This document shows positions 49,801-62,709 of a stretch of 64,000 nt of DNA, piece by piece; positions within the stretch are counted from its first letter, which is position 1, and every line of letters starts with the position of its first letter. A program made the translations under genes and the position numbers. The notes beneath the pieces were generated by a model that worked only from the letters and a program-made list of their open reading frames with translations, ran no database searches and was not told where the DNA came from. This stretch comes from Lasioglossum baleicum (lineage: Eukaryota > Arthropoda > Insecta > Hymenoptera > Halictidae): NCBI RefSeq assembly GCF_051020765.1, contig NW_027469084.1:2232001-2296000 (forward strand), in the 5' to 3' direction.

Positions 49801-52454
49801 CATCCTCTCGCACGTGTTTTTGCTCGACTAGCCATGCGCATCCCAAAAAACCTGCGCATGTGCATCCCAAAAAATCTGCGCATGCGCATCCCACAAAACC
49901 TGCGCATGCGCATCCCACAAAACCTCGCACGTGTTTGTGCTCGACTAGCCTGCGGGATGCATCCTTTCGCACGTGTTTTTACTCGACTAGCCTGCGGGAT
50001 GCATCGTCTCGCACGTGTTTTTACTCGACTAGCCTGCGGGATGCATCCTCTCGCACGTGTTTTTGCTCGACTAGCCATGCGCATCCCAAAAAACCTGCTC
50101 ATGCGCATCCCAAAAAATCTGCGCATGCGCATCCCACAAAACCTCGCACGTGTTTGTGCTCGACTAGCCTGCGGGATGCATCCTTTCGCACGTGTTTTTA
50201 CTCGACTAGCCTGCGGGATGCATCCTCTCGCACGTGTTTTTGCTCGGCTAGCCTGCGGGATGCATCCTCTCGCACGTGTTTTTGCTCGACTAGCCATGCG
50301 CATCCCAAAAAACCTGCGCATGCGCATCCCAAAAAATCTGCGCATGCGCATCCCACAAAACCTCGCACGTGTTTGTGCTCGACTAGCCTGCGGGATGCAT
50401 CCTTTCGCACGTGTTTTTACTCGACTAGCCTGCGGGATGCATCCTCTCGCACGTGTTTTTGCTCGGCTAGCCTGCGGGATGCATCCTCTCGCACGTGTTT
50501 TTGCTCGACTAGCCATGCGCATCCCAAAAAACCTGCGCATGCGCATCCCACAAAACCTGCGCATGCGCATCCCACAAAACCTCGCACGTGTTTTTACTCG
50601 ACTAGCCTGCGGGATGCATCCTCTCGCACGTGTTTTTACTCGACTAGGCTGCGGGATGCATCGTCTCGCACGTGTTTTTACTCGACTAGCCTGCGGGATG
50701 CATCCTCTCGCACGTGTTTTTGCTCGACTAGCCATGCGCATCCCAAAAAACCTGCGCATGCGCATCCCAAAAAATCTGCGCATGCGCATCCCACAAAACC
50801 TCGCACGTGTTTGTGCTCGACTAGCCTGCGGGATGCATCCTTTCGCACGTGTTTTTACTCGACTAGCCTGCGGGATGCATCGTCTCGCACGTGTTTTTAC
50901 TCGACTAGCCTGCGGGATGCATCCTCTCGCACGTGTTTTTGCTCGACTAGCCATGCGCATCCCAAAAAACCTGCGCATGCGCATCCCAAAAAATCTGCGC
51001 ATGCGCATCCCACAAAACCTCGCACGTGTTTGTGCTCGACTAGCCTGCGGGATGCATCCTTTCGCACGTGTTTTTACTCGACTAGCCTGCGGGATGCATC
51101 CCCTCGCACGTGTTTTTGCTCGGCTAGCCTGCGGGATGCATCCTCTCGCACGTGTTTTTGCTCGACTAGCCATGCGCATCCCAAAAAACCTGCGCATGCG
51201 CATCCCACAAAACCTGCGCATGCGCATCCCACAAAACCTCGCACGTGTTTTTACTCGACTAGCCTGCGGGATGCATCCTCTCGCACGTGTTTTTACTCGA
51301 CTAGCCTGCGGGATGCATCCTCTCGCACGTGTTTTTACTCGACTACCCTGCGGGATGCATCCTCTCGCACGTGTTTTTGCTCGACTAGCCATGCGCATCC
51401 CAAAAAACCTGCGCATGCGCATCCCAAAAAACCTGCGCATGCGCATCCCACAAAACCTGCGCATGCGCATCCCACAAAACCTCGCACGTGTTTTTACTCG
51501 ACTAGCTTGCGGGATGCATCCTCTCGCACGTGTTTTTACTCGACTAGCCTGCGGGATGCATCCTCTCGCACGTGTTTTTACTCGACTACCCTGCGGGATG
51601 CATCCTCTCGCACGTGTTTTTGCTCGACTAGCCATGCGCATCCCAAAAAACCTGCGCATGCGCATCCCAAAAAATCTGCGCATGCGCATCCCACAAAACC
51701 TCGCACGTGTTTGTGCTCGACTAGCCTGCGGGATGCATCCTTTCGCACGTGTTTTTACTCGACTAGCCTGCGGGATGCATCCTCTCGCACGTGTTTTTGC
51801 TCGGCTAGCCTGCGGGATGCATCCTCTCGCACGTGTTTTTGCTCGACTAGCCATGCGCATCCCAAAAAACCTGCGCATGCGCATCCCAAAAAACCTGCGC
51901 ATGCGCATCCCACAAAACCTCGCACGTGTTTTTACTCGACTAGCCTGCGGGATGCATCGTCTCGCACGTGTTTTTACTCGACTAGCCTGCGGGATGCATC
52001 CTCTCGCACGTGTTTTTGCTCGACTAGCCATGCGCATCCCAAAAAACCTGCGCATGTGCATCCCAAAAAATCTGCGCATGCGCATCCCACAAAACCTGCG
52101 CATGCGCATCCCACAAAACCTCGCACGTGTTTGTGCTCGACTAGCCTGCGGGATGCATCCTTTCGCACGTGTTTTTACTCGACTAGCCTGCGGGATGCAT
52201 CGTCTCGCACGTGTTTTTACTCGACTAGCCTGCGGGATGCATCCTCTCGCACGTGTTTTTGCTCGACTAGCCATGCGCATCCCAAAAAACCTGCGCATGC
52301 GCATCCCAAAAAATCTGCGCATGCGCATCCCACAAAACCTCGCACGTGTTTGTGCTCGACTAGCCTGCGGGATGCATCCTTTCGCACGTGTTTTTACTCG
52401 ACTAGCCTGCGGGATGCATCCTCTCGCACGTGTTTTTGCTCGGCTAGCCTGCGG
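43821..52454. repeat. Long segment copy 6b (about 8.6 kb)
   Basis: Direct copy of 29.5-39.1 kb, shorter mainly by 918 bp near 44.9 kb. The module order and nearly all rare variants are kept. An extra A unit (CTCGGCTAGCC) lies near 50,465 and two A units are missing near 51,930 relative to the other copy. Confidence 0.92.
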
Positions 52455-53560
52455 GATGCATCCTCTCGCACGTGTTTTTGCTCGACTAGCCATGCGCATC
52501 CCAAAAAACCTGCGCATGCGCATCCCACAAAACCTGCGCATGCGCATCCCACAAAACCTCGCACGTGTTTTTACTCGACTAGCCTGCGGGATGCATCCTC
52601 TCGCACGTGTTTTTACTCGACTAGGCTGCGGGATGCATCGTCTCGCACGTGTTTTTACTCGACTAGCCTGCGGGATGCATCCTCTCGCACGTGTTTTTGC
52701 TCGACTAGCCATGCGCATCCCAAAAAACCTGCGCATGCGCATCCCAAAAAATCTGCGCATGCGCATCCCACAAAACCTCGCACGTGTTTGTGCTCGACTA
52801 GCCTGCGGGATGCATCCTTTCGCACGTGTTTTTACTCGACTAGCCTGCGGGATGCATCGTCTCGCACGTGTTTTTACTCGACTAGCCTGCGGGATGCATC
52901 CTCTCGCACGTGTTTTTGCTCGACTAGCCATGCGCATCCCAAAAAACCTGCGCATGCGCATCCCAAAAAATCTGCGCATGCGCATCCCACAAAACCTCGC
53001 ACGTGTTTGTGCTCGACTAGCCTGCGGGATGCATCCTTTCGCACGTGTTTTTACTCGACTAGCCTGCGGGATGCATCCTCTCGCACGTGTTTTTGCTCGG
53101 CTAGCCTGCGGGATGCATCCTCTCGCACGTGTTTTTGCTCGACTAGCCATGCGCATCCCAAAAAACCTGCGCATGCGCATCCCACAAAACCTGCGCATGC
53201 GCATCCCACAAAACCTCGCACGTGTTTTTACTCGACTAGCCTGCGGGATGCATCCTCTCGCACGTGTTTTTACTCGACTAGCCTGCGGGATGCATCGTCT
53301 CGCACGTGTTTTTACTCGACTAGCCTGCGGGATGCATCCTCTCGCACGTGTTTTTGGTCGACTAGCCATGCGCATCCCAAAAAACCTGCGCATGCGCATC
53401 CCAAAAAACCTGCGCATGCGCATCCCACAAAACCTGCGTATGCGCATCCCACAAAACCTCGCACGTGTTTTTACTCGACTAGCCTGCGGGATGCATCCAC
53501 TCGCACGTGTTTTTACTCGACTAGCCTGCGGGATGCATCCTCTCGCACGTGTTTTTGCTC
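50560..53560. repeat. Segment copy 8a
   Basis: Matches about 54,751-57,834. Spacing is 4,191 bp at CTAGGCTGCGGG (50,644/54,835), ATCCCCTCG (51,099/55,290) and CTAGCTTGCGGG (51,502/55,693). It becomes 4,274 bp from about 51,950, because this copy lacks two A units and the other lost one base near 55,858. Confidence 0.9.
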
Positions 53561-54750
53561 GACTAGCCATGCGCATCCCAAAAAACCTGCACATGCGCAT
53601 CCCAAAAAACCTGCGCATGCGCATCCCACAAAACCTGCGCATGCGCATCCCACAAAACCTCGCACGTGTTTTTACTCGACTAGCCTGCGGGATGCATCCT
53701 CTCGCACGTGTTTTTGCTCGGCTAGCCTGCGGGATGCATCCTCTCGCACGTGTTTTTGCTCGACTAGCCATGCGCATCCCAAAAAACCTGCGCATGCGCA
53801 TCCCAAAAAACCTGCGCATGCGCATCCCACAAAACCTGCGTATGCGCATCCCACAAAACCTGCGTATGCGCATCCCACAAAACCTCGCACGTGTTTTTAC
53901 TCGACTAGCCTGCGGGATGCATCCTCTCGCACGTGTTTTTACTCGACTAGCCTGCGGGATGCATCCTCTCGCACGTGTTTTTGGTCGACTAGCCATGCGC
54001 ATCCCAAAAAACCTGCGCATGCGCATCCCAAAAAACCTGCGCATGCGCATCCCACAAAACCTGCGTATGCGCATCCCACAAAACCTCGCACGTGTTTTTA
54101 CTCGACTAGCCTGCGGGATGCATCCACTCGCACGTGTTTTTACTCGACTAGCCTGCGGGATGCATCCTCTCGCACGTGTTTTTGCTCGACTAGCCATGCG
54201 CATCCCAAAAAACCTGCACATGCGCATCCCAAAAAACCTGCGCATGCGCATCCCACAAAACCTGCGCATGCGCATCCCACAAAACCTCGCACGTGTTTTT
54301 ACTCGACTAGCCTGCGGGATGCATCCTCTCGCACGTGTTTTTACTCGACTAGCCTGCGGGATGCATCCTCTCGCACGTGTTTTTACTCGACTAGCCTGCG
54401 GGATGCATCGTCTCGCACGTGTTTTTACTCGACTAGCCTGCGGGATGCATCCTCTCGCACGTGTTTTGGGTCTACTAGCCATGCGCATCCCAAAAAACCT
54501 GCGCATGCGCATCCCAAAAAACCTGCGCATGCGCATCCCACAAAACCTGCGTATGCGCATCCCACAAAACCTCGCACGTGTTTTTACTCGACTAGCCTGC
54601 GGGATGCATCCACTCGCACGTGTTTTTACTCGACTAGCCTGCGGGATGCATCCTCTCGCACGTGTTTTTGCTCGACTAGCCATGCGCATCCCAAAAAACC
54701 TGCACATGCGCATCCCAAAAAACCTGCGCATGCGCATCCCACAAAACCTG
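52455..54750. repeat. Modules with the CATCCACTCG and GTCGAC variants, three in a row
   Basis: From about 53,240 a composite of two modules recurs: closing piece TTTTTGGTCGAC, four B units with CTGCGTATG, then an A unit ending CATCCACTCG and a CTGCACATG B-block. The A at the centre of CCACTCG is at 53,499, 54,126 and 54,612 (spacings 627 and 486 bp). In the third the closing piece reads TTTTGGGTCTAC. A B-block of five with two CTGCGTATG joints lies near 53,770-53,890. Confidence 0.87.
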
Positions 54751-57700
54751 CGCATGCGCATCCCACAAAACCTCGCACGTGTTTTTACTCGACTAGCCTG
54801 CGGGATGCATCCTCTCGCACGTGTTTTTACTCGACTAGGCTGCGGGATGCATCGTCTCGCACGTGTTTTTACTCGACTAGCCTGCGGGATGCATCCTCTC
54901 GCACGTGTTTTTGCTCGACTAGCCATGCGCATCCCAAAAAACCTGCGCATGCGCATCCCAAAAAATCTGCGCATGCGCATCCCACAAAACCTCGCACGTG
55001 TTTGTGCTCGACTAGCCTGCGGGATGCATCCTTTCGCACGTGTTTTTACTCGACTAGCCTGCGGGATGCATCGTCTCGCACGTGTTTTTACTCGACTAGC
55101 CTGCGGGATGCATCCTCTCGCACGTGTTTTTGCTCGACTAGCCATGCGCATCCCAAAAAACCTGCGCATGCGCATCCCAAAAAATCTGCGCATGCGCATC
55201 CCACAAAACCTCGCACGTGTTTGTGCTCGACTAGCCTGCGGGATGCATCCTTTCGCACGTGTTTTTACTCGACTAGCCTGCGGGATGCATCCCCTCGCAC
55301 GTGTTTTTGCTCGGCTAGCCTGCGGGATGCATCCTCTCGCACGTGTTTTTGCTCGACTAGCCATGCGCATCCCAAAAAACCTGCGCATGCGCATCCCACA
55401 AAACCTGCGCATGCGCATCCCACAAAACCTCGCACGTGTTTTTACTCGACTAGCCTGCGGGATGCATCCTCTCGCACGTGTTTTTACTCGACTAGCCTGC
55501 GGGATGCATCCTCTCGCACGTGTTTTTACTCGACTACCCTGCGGGATGCATCCTCTCGCACGTGTTTTTGCTCGACTAGCCATGCGCATCCCAAAAAACC
55601 TGCGCATGCGCATCCCAAAAAACCTGCGCATGCGCATCCCACAAAACCTGCGTATGCGCATCCCACAAAACCTCGCACGTGTTTTTACTCGACTAGCTTG
55701 CGGGATGCATCCTCTCGCACGTGTTTTTACTCGACTAGCCTGCGGGATGCATCCTCTCGCACGTGTTTTTACTCGACTACCCTGCGGGATGCATCCTCTC
55801 GCACGTGTTTTTGCTCGACTAGCCATGCGCATCCCAAAAAACCTGCGCATGCGCATCCAAAAAATCTGCGCATGCGCATCCCACAAAACCTCGCACGTGT
55901 TTGTGCTCGACTAGCCTGCGGGATGCATCCTTTCGCACGTGTTTTTACTCGACTAGCCTGCGGGATGCATCCTCTCGCACGTGTTTTTGCTCGGCTAGCC
56001 TGCGGGATGCATCCTCTCGCACGTGTTTTTGCTCGACTAGCCATGCGCATCCCAAAAAACCTGCGCATGCGCATCCCAAAAAACCTGCGCATGCGCATCC
56101 CACAAAACCTCGCACGTGTTTTTACTCGACTAGCCTGCGGGATGCATCCTCTCGCACGTGTTTTTACTCGACTAGCCTGCGGGATGCATCCTCTCGCACG
56201 TGTTTTTACTCGACTGGCCTGCGGGATGCATCGTCTCGCACGTGTTTTTACTCGACTAGCCTGCGGGATGCATCCTCTCGCACGTGTTTTTGCTCGACTA
56301 GCCATGCGCATCCCAAAAAACCTGCGCATGTGCATCCCAAAAAATCTGCGCATGCGCATCCCACAAAACCTGCGCATGCGCATCCCACAAAACCTCGCAC
56401 GTGTTTGTGCTCGACTAGCCTGCGGGATGCATCCTTTCGCACGTGTTTTTACTCGACTAGCCTGCTGGATGCATCGTCTCGCACGTGTTTTTACTCGACT
56501 AGCCTGCGGGATGCATCCTCTCGCACGTGTTTTTGCTCGACTAGCCATGCGCATCCCAAAAAACCTGCGCATGCGCATCCCAAAAAATCTGCGCATGCGC
56601 ATCCCACAAAACCTCGCACGTGTTTGTGCTCGACTAGCCTGCGGGATGCATCCTTTCGCACGTGTTTTTACTCGACTAGCCTGCGGGATGCATCCTCTCG
56701 CACGTGTTTTTGCTCGGCTAGCCTGCGGGATGCATCCTCTCGCACGTGTTTTTGCTCGACTAGCCATGCGCATCCCAAAAAACCTGCGCATGCGCATCCC
56801 ACAAAACCTGCGCATGCGCATCCCACAAAACCTCGCACGTGTTTTTACTCGACTAGCCTGCGGGATGCATCCTCTCGCACGTGTTTTTACTCGACTAGGC
56901 TGCGGGATGCATCGTCTCGCACGTGTTTTTACTCGACTAGCCTGCGGGATGCATCCTCTCGCACGTGTTTTTGCTCGACTAGCCATGCGCATCCCAAAAA
57001 ACCTGCGCATGCGCATCCCAAAAAATCTGCGCATGCGCATCCCACAAAACCTCGCACGTGTTTGTGCTCGACTAGCCTGCGGGATGCATCCTTTCGCACG
57101 TGTTTTTACTCGACTAGCCTGCGGGATGCATCGTCTCGCACGTGTTTTTACTCGACTAGCCTGCGGGATGCATCCTCTCGCACGTGTTTTTGCTCGACTA
57201 GCCATGCGCATCCCAAAAAACCTGCGCATGCGCATCCCAAAAAATCTGCGCATGCGCATCCCACAAAACCTCGCACGTGTTTGTGCTCGACTAGCCTGCG
57301 GGATGCATCCTTTCGCACGTGTTTTTACTCGACTAGCCTGCGGGATGCATCCTCTCGCACGTGTTTTTGCTCGGCTAGCCTGCGGGATGCATCCTCTCGC
57401 ACGTGTTTTTGCTCGACTAGCCATGCGCATCCCAAAAAACCTGCGCATGCGCATCCCACAAAACCTGCGCATGCGCATCCCACAAAACCTCGCACGTGTT
57501 TTTACTCGACTAGCCTGCGGGATGCATCCTCTCGCACGTGTTTTTACTCGACTAGCCTGCGGGATGCATCGTCTCGCACGTGTTTTTACTCGACTAGCCT
57601 GCGGGATGCATCCTCTCGCACGTGTTTTTGGTCGACTAGCCATGCGCATCCCAAAAAACCTGCGCATGCGCATCCCAAAAAACCTGCGCATGCGCATCCC

Positions 57701-57834
57701 ACAAAACCTGCGTATGCGCATCCCACAAAACCTCGCACGTGTTTTTACTCGACTAGCCTGCGGGATGCATCCACTCGCACGTGTTTTTTACTCGACTAGC
57801 CTGCGGGATGCATCCTCTCGCACGTGTTTTTGCT
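54751..57834. repeat. Segment copy 8b
   Basis: Copy of 50.6-53.6 kb. One C is missing in ATGCGCATCCAAAA near 55,858, the only private one-base deletion I saw outside the right-hand island. A change to CTGCTGGATGC lies near 56,463. From about 57,786 the match continues but single inserted bases appear. Confidence 0.9.
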
Positions 57835-60800
57835 CGACTAGCCATGCGCATCCCAAAAAACCTGCACATGCGCATCCCCAAAAACCTGCGCATGCGCATC
57901 CCACAAAACCTGCGCATGCGCATCCCACAAAACCTCGCACGTGTTTTTACTCGACTAGCCTGCGGGATGCATCCTCTCGCACGTGTTTTTGCTCGGCTAG
58001 CCTGCGGGATGCATCCTCTCGCACGTGTTTTTTGCTCGACTAGCCATGCGCATCCCAAAAAACCTGCGCATGCGCATCCCAAAAAACCTGCGCATGCGCA
58101 TCCCACAAAACCTCGCACGTGTTTTGTGCTCGACTAGCCTGCGGGATGCATCCTTTCGCACCGTGTTTTTACTCGACTAGCCTGCGGGATGCATCGTCTC
58201 GCACGTGTTTTTACTCGACTAGCCTGCGGATGCATCCTCTCGCACGTGTTTTTGCTCCGACTAGCCATGCGCATCCCAAAAAACCTGCGCATGCGCATCC
58301 CACAAAACCTGCGTATGCGCATCCCACAAAACCTCGCACGTGTTTTTACTCGACTAGCCTGCGGGATGCATCCTCTCGCACGTGTTTTTACTCGACTAGC
58401 CTGCGGGATGCATCCTCTCGCACGTGTTTTTGCTCGACTAGCCATGCGCATCCCAAAAAAAACCTGCGCATGCGCATCCCACAAAACCTCGCACGTGTTT
58501 TTACTCGACTAGCCTGCGGGATGCATCCTCTCGCACGTGTTTTTACTCGACTAGCCTGCGGGATGCATCCTCTCGCACGTGTTTTACTCGACTGGCCTGC
58601 GGGGATGCATCGTCTCGCACGTGTTTTTACTCGACTAGCCTGCGGGATGCATCTCTCGCACGTGTTTTTGCTCGACTAGCCATGCGCATCCCAAAAAACC
58701 TGCGCATGCGCATCCCAAAAAACCTGCGCATGCGCATCCCACAAAACCTGCGCATGCGCATCCCACAAAACCTCGCACGTGTTTTTACTCGACTAGCCTG
58801 CGGGATGCATCCTCTCGCACGTGTTTTTGCTCGGCTAGCCTGCGGGATGCATCCTCTCGCACGTGTTTTTGCTCGACTAGCCATGCGCATCCCAAAAAAC
58901 CTGCGCATGCGCATCCCACAAAACCTCGCACGTGTTTTTACTCGACTAGCCTGCGGGATGCATCTCTCGCACGTGTTTTTACTCGACATAGCCTGCGGGA
59001 TGCATCCTCTCGCACGTGTTTTACTCGACTGGCCTGCGGAATGCATCGTCTCGCACGTGTTTTTACTCGACTAGCCTGCGGGATGCATCCTCTCGCACGT
59101 GTTTTTGCTCGACTAGCCATGCGCATCCCAAAAACCTGCGCATGCGCATCCCAAAAAATCTGCGCATGCGCATCCCACAAAACCTGCGCATGCGCATCCC
59201 ACAAAACCTCGCACGTGTTTGTGCTCGACTAGCCTGCGGGATGCATCCTTTCGCACGTGTTTTTACTCGACTAGCCTGCGGGATGCATCGTCTCGCACGT
59301 GGTTTTTACTCGACTAGCCTGCGGGATGCATCCTCTCGCACCGTGTTTTTGCTCGACTAGCCATGCGCATCCCAAAAAACCTGCGCATGCGCATCCCAAA
59401 AAATCTGCGCATGCGCATCCCACAAAACCTCGCACGTGTTTGTGCTCGACTAGCCTGCGGATGCATCCTTTCGCACGTGTTTTTACTCGACTAGCCTGCG
59501 GGATGCATTCTCTCGCACGTGTTTTTGCTCGGCTAGCCTGCGGGATGCATCCTCTCGCACGTGTTTTGGTCGACTAGCCATGCGCATCCCAAAAAACCTG
59601 CGCATGTGCATCCCAAAAAATCTGCGCATGCGCATCCCACAAAACCTGCGCATGCGCATCCCACAAAACCTCGCACGTGTTTGTGCTCGACTAGCCTGCG
59701 GGATGCATCCTTTCGCACGTGTTTTTACTCGACTAGCCTGCGGATGCATCGTCTCGCACGTGTTTTTACTCGACTAGCCTGCGGGATGCATCCTCTCGCA
59801 CGTGTTTTTTGCTCGACTAGCCATGCGCATCCCAAAAAACCTGCGCATGGCGCATCCAAAAAAATCTGCGCATGCGCATCCCACAAAACCTCGCACGTGT
59901 TTGTGCTTGACTAGCCTGCGGGATGCATCCTTTCGCACGTGTTTTTACTCGACTAGCCTGCGGGATGCATCCTCTCGCACGTGTTTTTGCTCGGCTAGCC
60001 TGCGGGATGCATCCTCTCGCACGTGTTTTGGTCGACTAGCCATGCGCATCCCAAAAAACCTGCGCATGTGCATCCCAAAAAATCTGCGCATGCGCATCCC
60101 ACAAAACCTGCGCATGCGCATCCCACAAAACCTCGCACGTGTTTGTGCTCGACTAGCCTGCGGGATGCATCCTTTCGCACGTGTTTTTACTCGACTAGCC
60201 TGCGGGATGCATCGTCTCGCACGTGTTTTTACTCGACTAGCCTGCGGGATGCATCCTCTCGCACGTGTTTTTGCTCGACTAGCCATGCGCATCCCAAAAA
60301 ACCTGCGCATGCGCATCCCAAAAAATCTGCGCATGCGCAATCCCACAAAACCTCGCACGTGTTTGTGCTTGACTAGCCTGCGGGATGCATCCTTTCGCAC
60401 GTGTTTTACTCGACTAGCCTGCGGGATGCATCCTCTCGCACGTGTTTTTGCTCGGCTAGCCTGCGGGATGCATCCTCTCGCACGTGTTTTTGCTCGACTA
60501 GCCATGCGCATCCCAAAAACCTGCGCATGCGCATACAAAACCTGCGCATGCGCATCCCACAAAACCTCGCACGTGTTTTTACTCGACTAGCCTGCGGGAT
60601 GCATCCTCTCGCACGTGTTTTTACTCGACTAGGCTGCGGGATGCATCGTCTCGCACGTGTTTTTACTCGACTAGCCTGCGGGATGCATCCTCTCGCACGT
60701 GTTTTTGCTCGACTAGCCATGCGCATCCCAAAAAACCTGCGCATGCGCATCCCAAAAAATCTGCGCATGCGCATCCCACAAAACCTGCGCATGCGCATCC

Positions 60801-61150
60801 CACAATACCTGCGCATGCGCATCCACATAACCTCGCACGTGTTTGTGCTCGACAAGCCTGCGGGATGCATCCTTTCGCATGTGTTTTTACTCGACTAGCC
60901 TGCGGGATGTATCCTCTCGCACGTGTTTTTGCTCGACTAGCCTGCGGGATGCATCCTCTCGCACGTGTTTTTGCTCGACTAGCCATGCGCATCCCAAAAA
61001 ACCTGCGCATGCGCATCCCAAAAAATCTGCGCATGCGCATCCCACAAAACCTGCGCATGCGCATCCCACAAAACCTCGCACGTGTTTGTGCTCGAGTAGA
61101 CTGCGGGATGCATCCTTTCGCACTTGTTTTTACTCGACTAGCCTGCGGAT
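57781..61150. repeat. Island of the array rich in one-base indels
   Basis: The same units continue, but I counted by eye about 26 small insertions or deletions in 3.4 kb, against only a handful in the other 60 kb. Examples: extra T at 57,786 and 58,031, CACCGTG near 58,161, TGCGGATGC near 58,228, GCTCCGAC near 58,256, A8 near 58,460, GTTTTACTCG near 58,583, GACATAGCC near 58,986, ATGGCGCATCC near 59,849, GCGCAATCCC near 60,338 and a missing G near 61,147. Gains and losses are mixed and often in short runs of one base. This looks like unpolished long-read consensus; a truly degenerate patch is the alternative. Confidence 0.88.
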
Positions 61151-61527
61151 GCATCCTCTCGCACGTGTTTTTGCTCGACTAGCCTGCGGGATGCATCCTC
61201 TCGCACGTGTTTTTGCTAGACTAGCCTGCGGGATGCATCCTCTCGCACGTGTTTTTGCTCGACTAGCCTGCGGGATGCATCCTCTCGCACGTGTTTTTAC
61301 TCGACTAGCCTGCGGGATGCATCCTCTCGCACGTGTTTTTACTCGACTGGCCTGCGGGATGCATCGTCTCGCACGTGTTTTTACTCGACTAGCCTGCGGG
61401 ATGCATCCTCTCGCACGTGTTTTTGCTCGACTAGCCATGCGCATCCCAAAAAACCTGCGCATGTGCATCCCAAAAAATCTGCGCATGCGCATCCCACAAA
61501 ACCTGCGCATGCGCATCCCACAAAACC
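60567..61527. repeat. Segment copy 9a
   Basis: Matches 61,747-62,709. Spacing is 1,180 bp at CACAATACC (60,801/61,981), 1,181 after a base lost near 60,827 and 1,182 after one lost near 61,147. Shared markers are a five-unit B-block with CACAATACC and CACATAACC, GACAAGCC, GCATGTG, CTAGACTG or its relative, CACTTG and TTTTTGCTAGAC. Confidence 0.92.
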
Positions 61528-61746
61528 TCGCACGTGTTTTTACTCGACTAGCCTGCGGGATGCATCCTCTCGCACGTGTTTTTACTCGACTAGCCTGCGG
61601 GATGCATCCTCTCGCACGTGTTTTTGCTCGGCTAGCCTGCGGGATGCATCCTCTCGCACGTGTTTTTGCTCGACTAGCCATGCGCATCCCAAAAAACCTG
61701 CGCATGCGCATCCCACAAAACCTGCGCATGCGCATCCCACAAAACC

Positions 61747-62709
61747 TCGCACGTGTTTTTACTCGACTAGCCTGCGGGATGCATCCTCTCGCACGTGTTT
61801 TTACTCGACTAGGCTGCGGGATGCATCGTCTCGCACGTGTTTTTACTCGACTAGCCTGCGGGATGCATCCTCTCGCACGTGTTTTTGCTCGACTAGCCAT
61901 GCGCATCCCAAAAAACCTGCGCATGCGCATCCCAAAAAATCTGCGCATGCGCATCCCACAAAACCTGCGCATGCGCATCCCACAATACCTGCGCATGCGC
62001 ATCCCACATAACCTCGCACGTGTTTGTGCTCGACAAGCCTGCGGGATGCATCCTTTCGCATGTGTTTTTACTCGACTAGCCTGCGGGATGCATCCTCTCG
62101 CACGTGTTTTTGCTCGACTAGCCTGCGGGATGCATCCTCTCGCACGTGTTTTTGCTCGACTAGCCATGCGCATCCCAAAAAACCTGCGCATGCGCATCCC
62201 AAAAAATCTGCGCATGCGCATCCCACAAAACCTGCGCATGCGCATCCCACAAAACCTCGCACGTGTTTGTGCTCGACTAGACTGCGGGATGCATCCTTTC
62301 GCACTTGTTTTTACTCGACTAGCCTGCGGGATGCATCCTCTCGCACGTGTTTTTGCTCGACTAGCCTGCGGGATGCATCCTCTCGCACGTGTTTTTGCTA
62401 GACTAGCCTGCGGGATGCATCCTCTCGCACGTGTTTTTGCTCGACTAGCCTGCGGGATGCATCCTCTCGCACGTGTTTTTACTCGACTAGCCTGCGGGAT
62501 GCATCCTCTCGCACGTGTTTTTACTCGACTGGCCTGCGGGATGCATCGTCTCGCACGTGTTTTTACTAGACTAGCCTGCGGGATGCATCCTCTCGCACGT
62601 GTTTTTGCTCGACTAGCCATGCGCATCCCAAAAAACCTGCGCATGTGCATCCCAAAAAATCTGCGCATGCGCATCCCACAAAACCTGCGCATGCGCATCC
62701 CACAAAACC
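61747..62709. repeat. Segment copy 9b
   Basis: Clean copy of 60.6-61.5 kb without the one-base losses, which shows directly that those losses are private to the island copy. Its A-block with TTTTTGCTAGAC (62,393) and CACTTG resembles 1169-1850. Confidence 0.92.

Noticed and set aside
57781..61150. Decayed (pseudogene) part of a coding repeat
   Set aside because: The array elsewhere shows no coding constraint, so frame loss has no meaning here; sequencing or consensus error explains the one-base indels better.
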